Below, piece after piece: positions 5,407 to 7,373 of a DNA stretch of 7,373 nt. Each line of letters starts with the position of its first letter. The first letter of the stretch is position 1. A program made the translations under genes and the position numbers. The stretch is taken from NCBI GenBank assembly GCA_018372555.1, contig JAHAIU010000141.1, positions 1 to 7,373 of the forward strand, read 5' to 3'. Source of the stretch: Clostridium sp. (GTDB lineage Bacteria > Bacillota > Clostridia > Clostridiales > Clostridiaceae). The notes below the pieces were generated by a model that saw only the letters and a list, made by a program, of their open reading frames with translations, ran no database searches and was not told the DNA's origin.

Positions 5407-5491
5407 TATTTTTCAATTTTCTTCACTTACTTTTGCATAAATCCTCTATTAAAAAATATATAATTATCACTTTTTTATAACAGATTCCTTT

Positions 5492-5544
5492 GAAAATAAA
5501 AGAAGTTGCTGATATAGACTACTTATCCATTATTCAACAACTTC
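5492..5544 (-). terminator. Intrinsic terminator of the MutS-like gene
   Basis: On the minus strand GAAGTTGTTGA (5544-5534) pairs with TCAGCAACTTC (5512-5502), an 11-bp stem with one G-U pair and a 21-nt loop. It is followed at once by TTTTATTTTC (5501-5492), a broken U-tract. It starts 9 nt after the stop codon of the MutS-like gene and separates it from the exonuclease gene. Confidence 0.85.
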
Positions 5545-5553
5545 AATATTACA

Positions 5554-7356
5554 TCATTTAAAGTCTATTCCTGCTAATTTCATTAAATGAACTGCATTTT
5601 GAGTTTCACTTCTACCTTCTCTAAGTTTATAATCAAACTTAATATTATTATTTTCATAATGCTCTTGGAAGTTATAATTCTTAAGCCATGGCCTTGTTAA
5701 TTCTAAGTCACATAGTTCTAAATCATGTGTAGATACTAATCCCATTGCCTTATTATTTACTAATTGATTTATAAGAACCTTAGCACCTTCATGTCTATCC
5801 TTAGAATTAGTTCCTTTAAAAATCTCATCTAATAAAAAGAATACTTTTTCTCCATTTTTAGCTGCTTCTATTAATAGTTTAATTCTTAATATTTCAGCAT
5901 AGAAAGAAGATATACTTTCTTCTAAATTATCCTTAGTCCTCATGCACGTATATATATTAAATATTCCACAGCTAAACTTCTTTGAGCAAGTTGGTGCTCC
6001 TATATAGCTTAAAACTAAATTTAACCCAACAGTTCTTAAGAAGGTACTTTTACCTGACATATTTGATCCAGTAATTAAAGCAACCTTTCTATAATCTCCA
6101 TTTACCCTAGCTAATGAAAAGCTATTAGATACAGCCCTTTCGCCAAGCATTGGGTGGGCTATGTTAGTCCCCATAACTATATCAGCATCTTCTATAGCAG
6201 GATAAGACCAACTTTCAAAATCAAAATCTAAATTTGCAATACTACTTAAAGCCTCAAACTCTCCCATTATCTTAAGCCAAACTTCAAGTTTCTTACCATT
6301 TTTCATTCTCCACTCTTCAAGGTTTCTTAATATAAACGCATCTGATAATATAGTTACATTTAATAGTAAATAGTAAGCATTAGCACTACTATCCCCTATC
6401 CAATCAACTAAACTTTTTAATCCTTGCATTTCCTTGTAGCTTGGAGATCCATCTACTTTTAATTCTTCCTTTAAGCCCTTTAATAGCTTTGATTCAAAAT
6501 TTTCATCTTCTATAAGCTTTAATAAATTAGTAAAGGCTTCTATATCTTTTTTATGATTGCTAAATAAATTTATAACACTTTTTAAATCCTTAGTTATAAC
6601 ATTGACTACAGCATAATTTATAATAAATACTAGTATTAAATAGCTTACAGGTAACATTCCTAAAATAACTAGAATAATGGATACTACAGTCAAGGCAATA
6701 AACATATATGGAACTATTTTAAACCACAACTTAACTGGACTTAAATTTTTGCTCCACTCTATTAAATCACTTACATCATTAACTCCACTTTTTCTCAAAG
6801 TAGCTTGAGCTTCAAGGTTTTGTCTCCATTTAACTTTTTTCCCTAGTTCCTTTATTGCTTCCTGTCTTTTATTTATTTCTTCTTTAGAAACTTTATCTTT
6901 AAGAGATAGTATTTCAAACAATCTAATTCTACCAAATTTAGTTTTAGTAGAATTAATCATTTGAAACAATGAATTCCTACCAAAGATATCTAAATCACTA
7001 GTAAAGTTATGCTCATCATTTATAAATTCTTTTCCTTCATCTTCTTCTTTAAAGTTTCCATTAATTCTATTTATACCTCTTTTATTTATAGCTAAAAATA
7101 TTTCTTCATAATTTTTCTCATTAATCTTTTTATTATGAAAAAATGCAACTACAATAAAAATTAAAAATCCAATTATTATTGCTGCCCCCATTAATAATAA
7201 ATCCTCTTGTTTATAGAAATAATACCCTGCCCCCACTATTAAAAGCATAATAATCAGCCTTAAAATAGATAATTTAGATATTATTGAATTTAACTCATTA
7301 ACCTTCTTTTCACCTTTTAATATTTCTTCTTCATAAAAATTCAGAGCCTTACTCAT
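5554..7356 (-). CDS. Membrane-anchored MutS-like ATPase (MutS core and ATPase domains, no mismatch-recognition domain)
   Basis: The 600-residue protein ends in a MutS-type ABC ATPase: Walker A GSNMSGKST (430-438), signature region SSFYAEI (483-489), Walker B FFLLDE (506-511), the FKGTN turn (513-517) and the STHD switch (542-545). Residues about 120-375 fit the helical core/clamp of MutS. The N terminus instead has two predicted membrane segments (about 32-48 and 53-72), and two more interrupt the core (about 212-232 and 236-252). There is no N-terminal mismatch-reading domain with its F-x-E motif and no C-terminal Smr nuclease domain, so classical mismatch repair or MutS2 activity is unlikely. 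Such proteins are usually annotated as MutS family, function unknown; an ATP-driven role on DNA or another substrate at the membrane is inference. The ATG at 7354-7356 has AGGTGATG near the right edge, so any promoter is outside the window. The gene appears monocistronic. Confidence 0.92.
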   Translation of the reverse strand: MSKALNFYEEEILKGEKKVNELNSIISKLSILRLIIMLLIVGAGYYFYKQEDLLLMGAAIIIGFLIFIVVAFFHNKKINEKNYEEIFLAINKRGINRINGNFKEEDEGKEFINDEHNFTSDLDIFGRNSLFQMINSTKTKFGRIRLFEILSLKDKVSKEEINKRQEAIKELGKKVKWRQNLEAQATLRKSGVNDVSDLIEWSKNLSPVKLWFKIVPYMFIALTVVSIILVILGMLPVSYLILVFIINYAVVNVITKDLKSVINLFSNHKKDIEAFTNLLKLIEDENFESKLLKGLKEELKVDGSPSYKEMQGLKSLVDWIGDSSANAYYLLLNVTILSDAFILRNLEEWRMKNGKKLEVWLKIMGEFEALSSIANLDFDFESWSYPAIEDADIVMGTNIAHPMLGERAVSNSFSLARVNGDYRKVALITGSNMSGKSTFLRTVGLNLVLSYIGAPTCSKKFSCGIFNIYTCMRTKDNLEESISSFYAEILRIKLLIEAAKNGEKVFFLLDEIFKGTNSKDRHEGAKVLINQLVNNKAMGLVSTHDLELCDLELTRPWLKNYNFQEHYENNNIKFDYKLREGRSETQNAVHLMKLAGIDFK

Positions 7357-7373
7357 ATTCTCACATCACCTCA

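Noticed and set aside
1..7373. CRISPR array, transposase, phage or toxin-antitoxin genes
   Set aside because: I looked for regularly spaced repeats and for such proteins and found none. The genes are ordinary chromosomal types.

Overview
The window looks like chromosomal DNA of a low-G+C Firmicute, most probably Clostridium sensu stricto. Codon use is strongly AT-rich, the Shine-Dalgarno sites are strong, and the proteins (PspA/IM30, a CBS-pair protein starting MNIAFFLTPK, YaaA, an exonuclease with a zinc ribbon, a membrane-anchored MutS-like ATPase) fit that group. Genus assignment is by protein resemblance from memory, not by a search. I see no IS, phage, CRISPR, tRNA or rRNA.

Layout. Positions 1-306 are mostly non-coding: a G+C-richer scrap at the left edge, then a very AT-rich leader with two possible promoters. 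Three plus-strand genes follow in an evident operon (about 307-2335): a Ser-rich protein with a hydrophobic segment at each end, a PspA/IM30 (ESCRT-III-like) membrane-remodelling protein, and a protein with eight Cys in 30 residues followed by a possible DUF1292-like tail. A perfect 13-bp hairpin at 2334-2366 ends this operon and, being A-rich on one side and T-rich on the other, can also terminate the convergent minus-strand gene.

Everything to the right is on the minus strand. Read in transcription order from the right edge, the genes are: a 600-residue MutS-like ATPase with four predicted membrane segments (7356-5554, followed by a hairpin terminator); a DEDDh 3'-5' exonuclease with a C-terminal zinc ribbon (5365-4448); a CBS-pair protein resembling the c-di-AMP receptor DarB/CbpB (4185-3775) and, 23 nt later, the peroxide-stress protein YaaA (3751-2984), probably one operon; a perfect 16-bp inverted repeat; and a small lipoprotein (2768-2382).

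How they fit together: the left operon looks like an envelope-stress or membrane-maintenance module built around PspA, with two uncharacterised partners. The CBS-yaaA pair suggests nucleotide-sensing stress physiology. The exonuclease and MutS-like genes are nucleic-acid related but appear to be separate transcription units. The most novel-looking items are the Cys-rich PspA partner, the membrane-anchored MutS-like protein without a mismatch-reading domain, the exonuclease-zinc ribbon combination, an apparent ATG-to-ATA change at the best start site of the first gene, and the large hairpin between yaaA and the lipoprotein gene.
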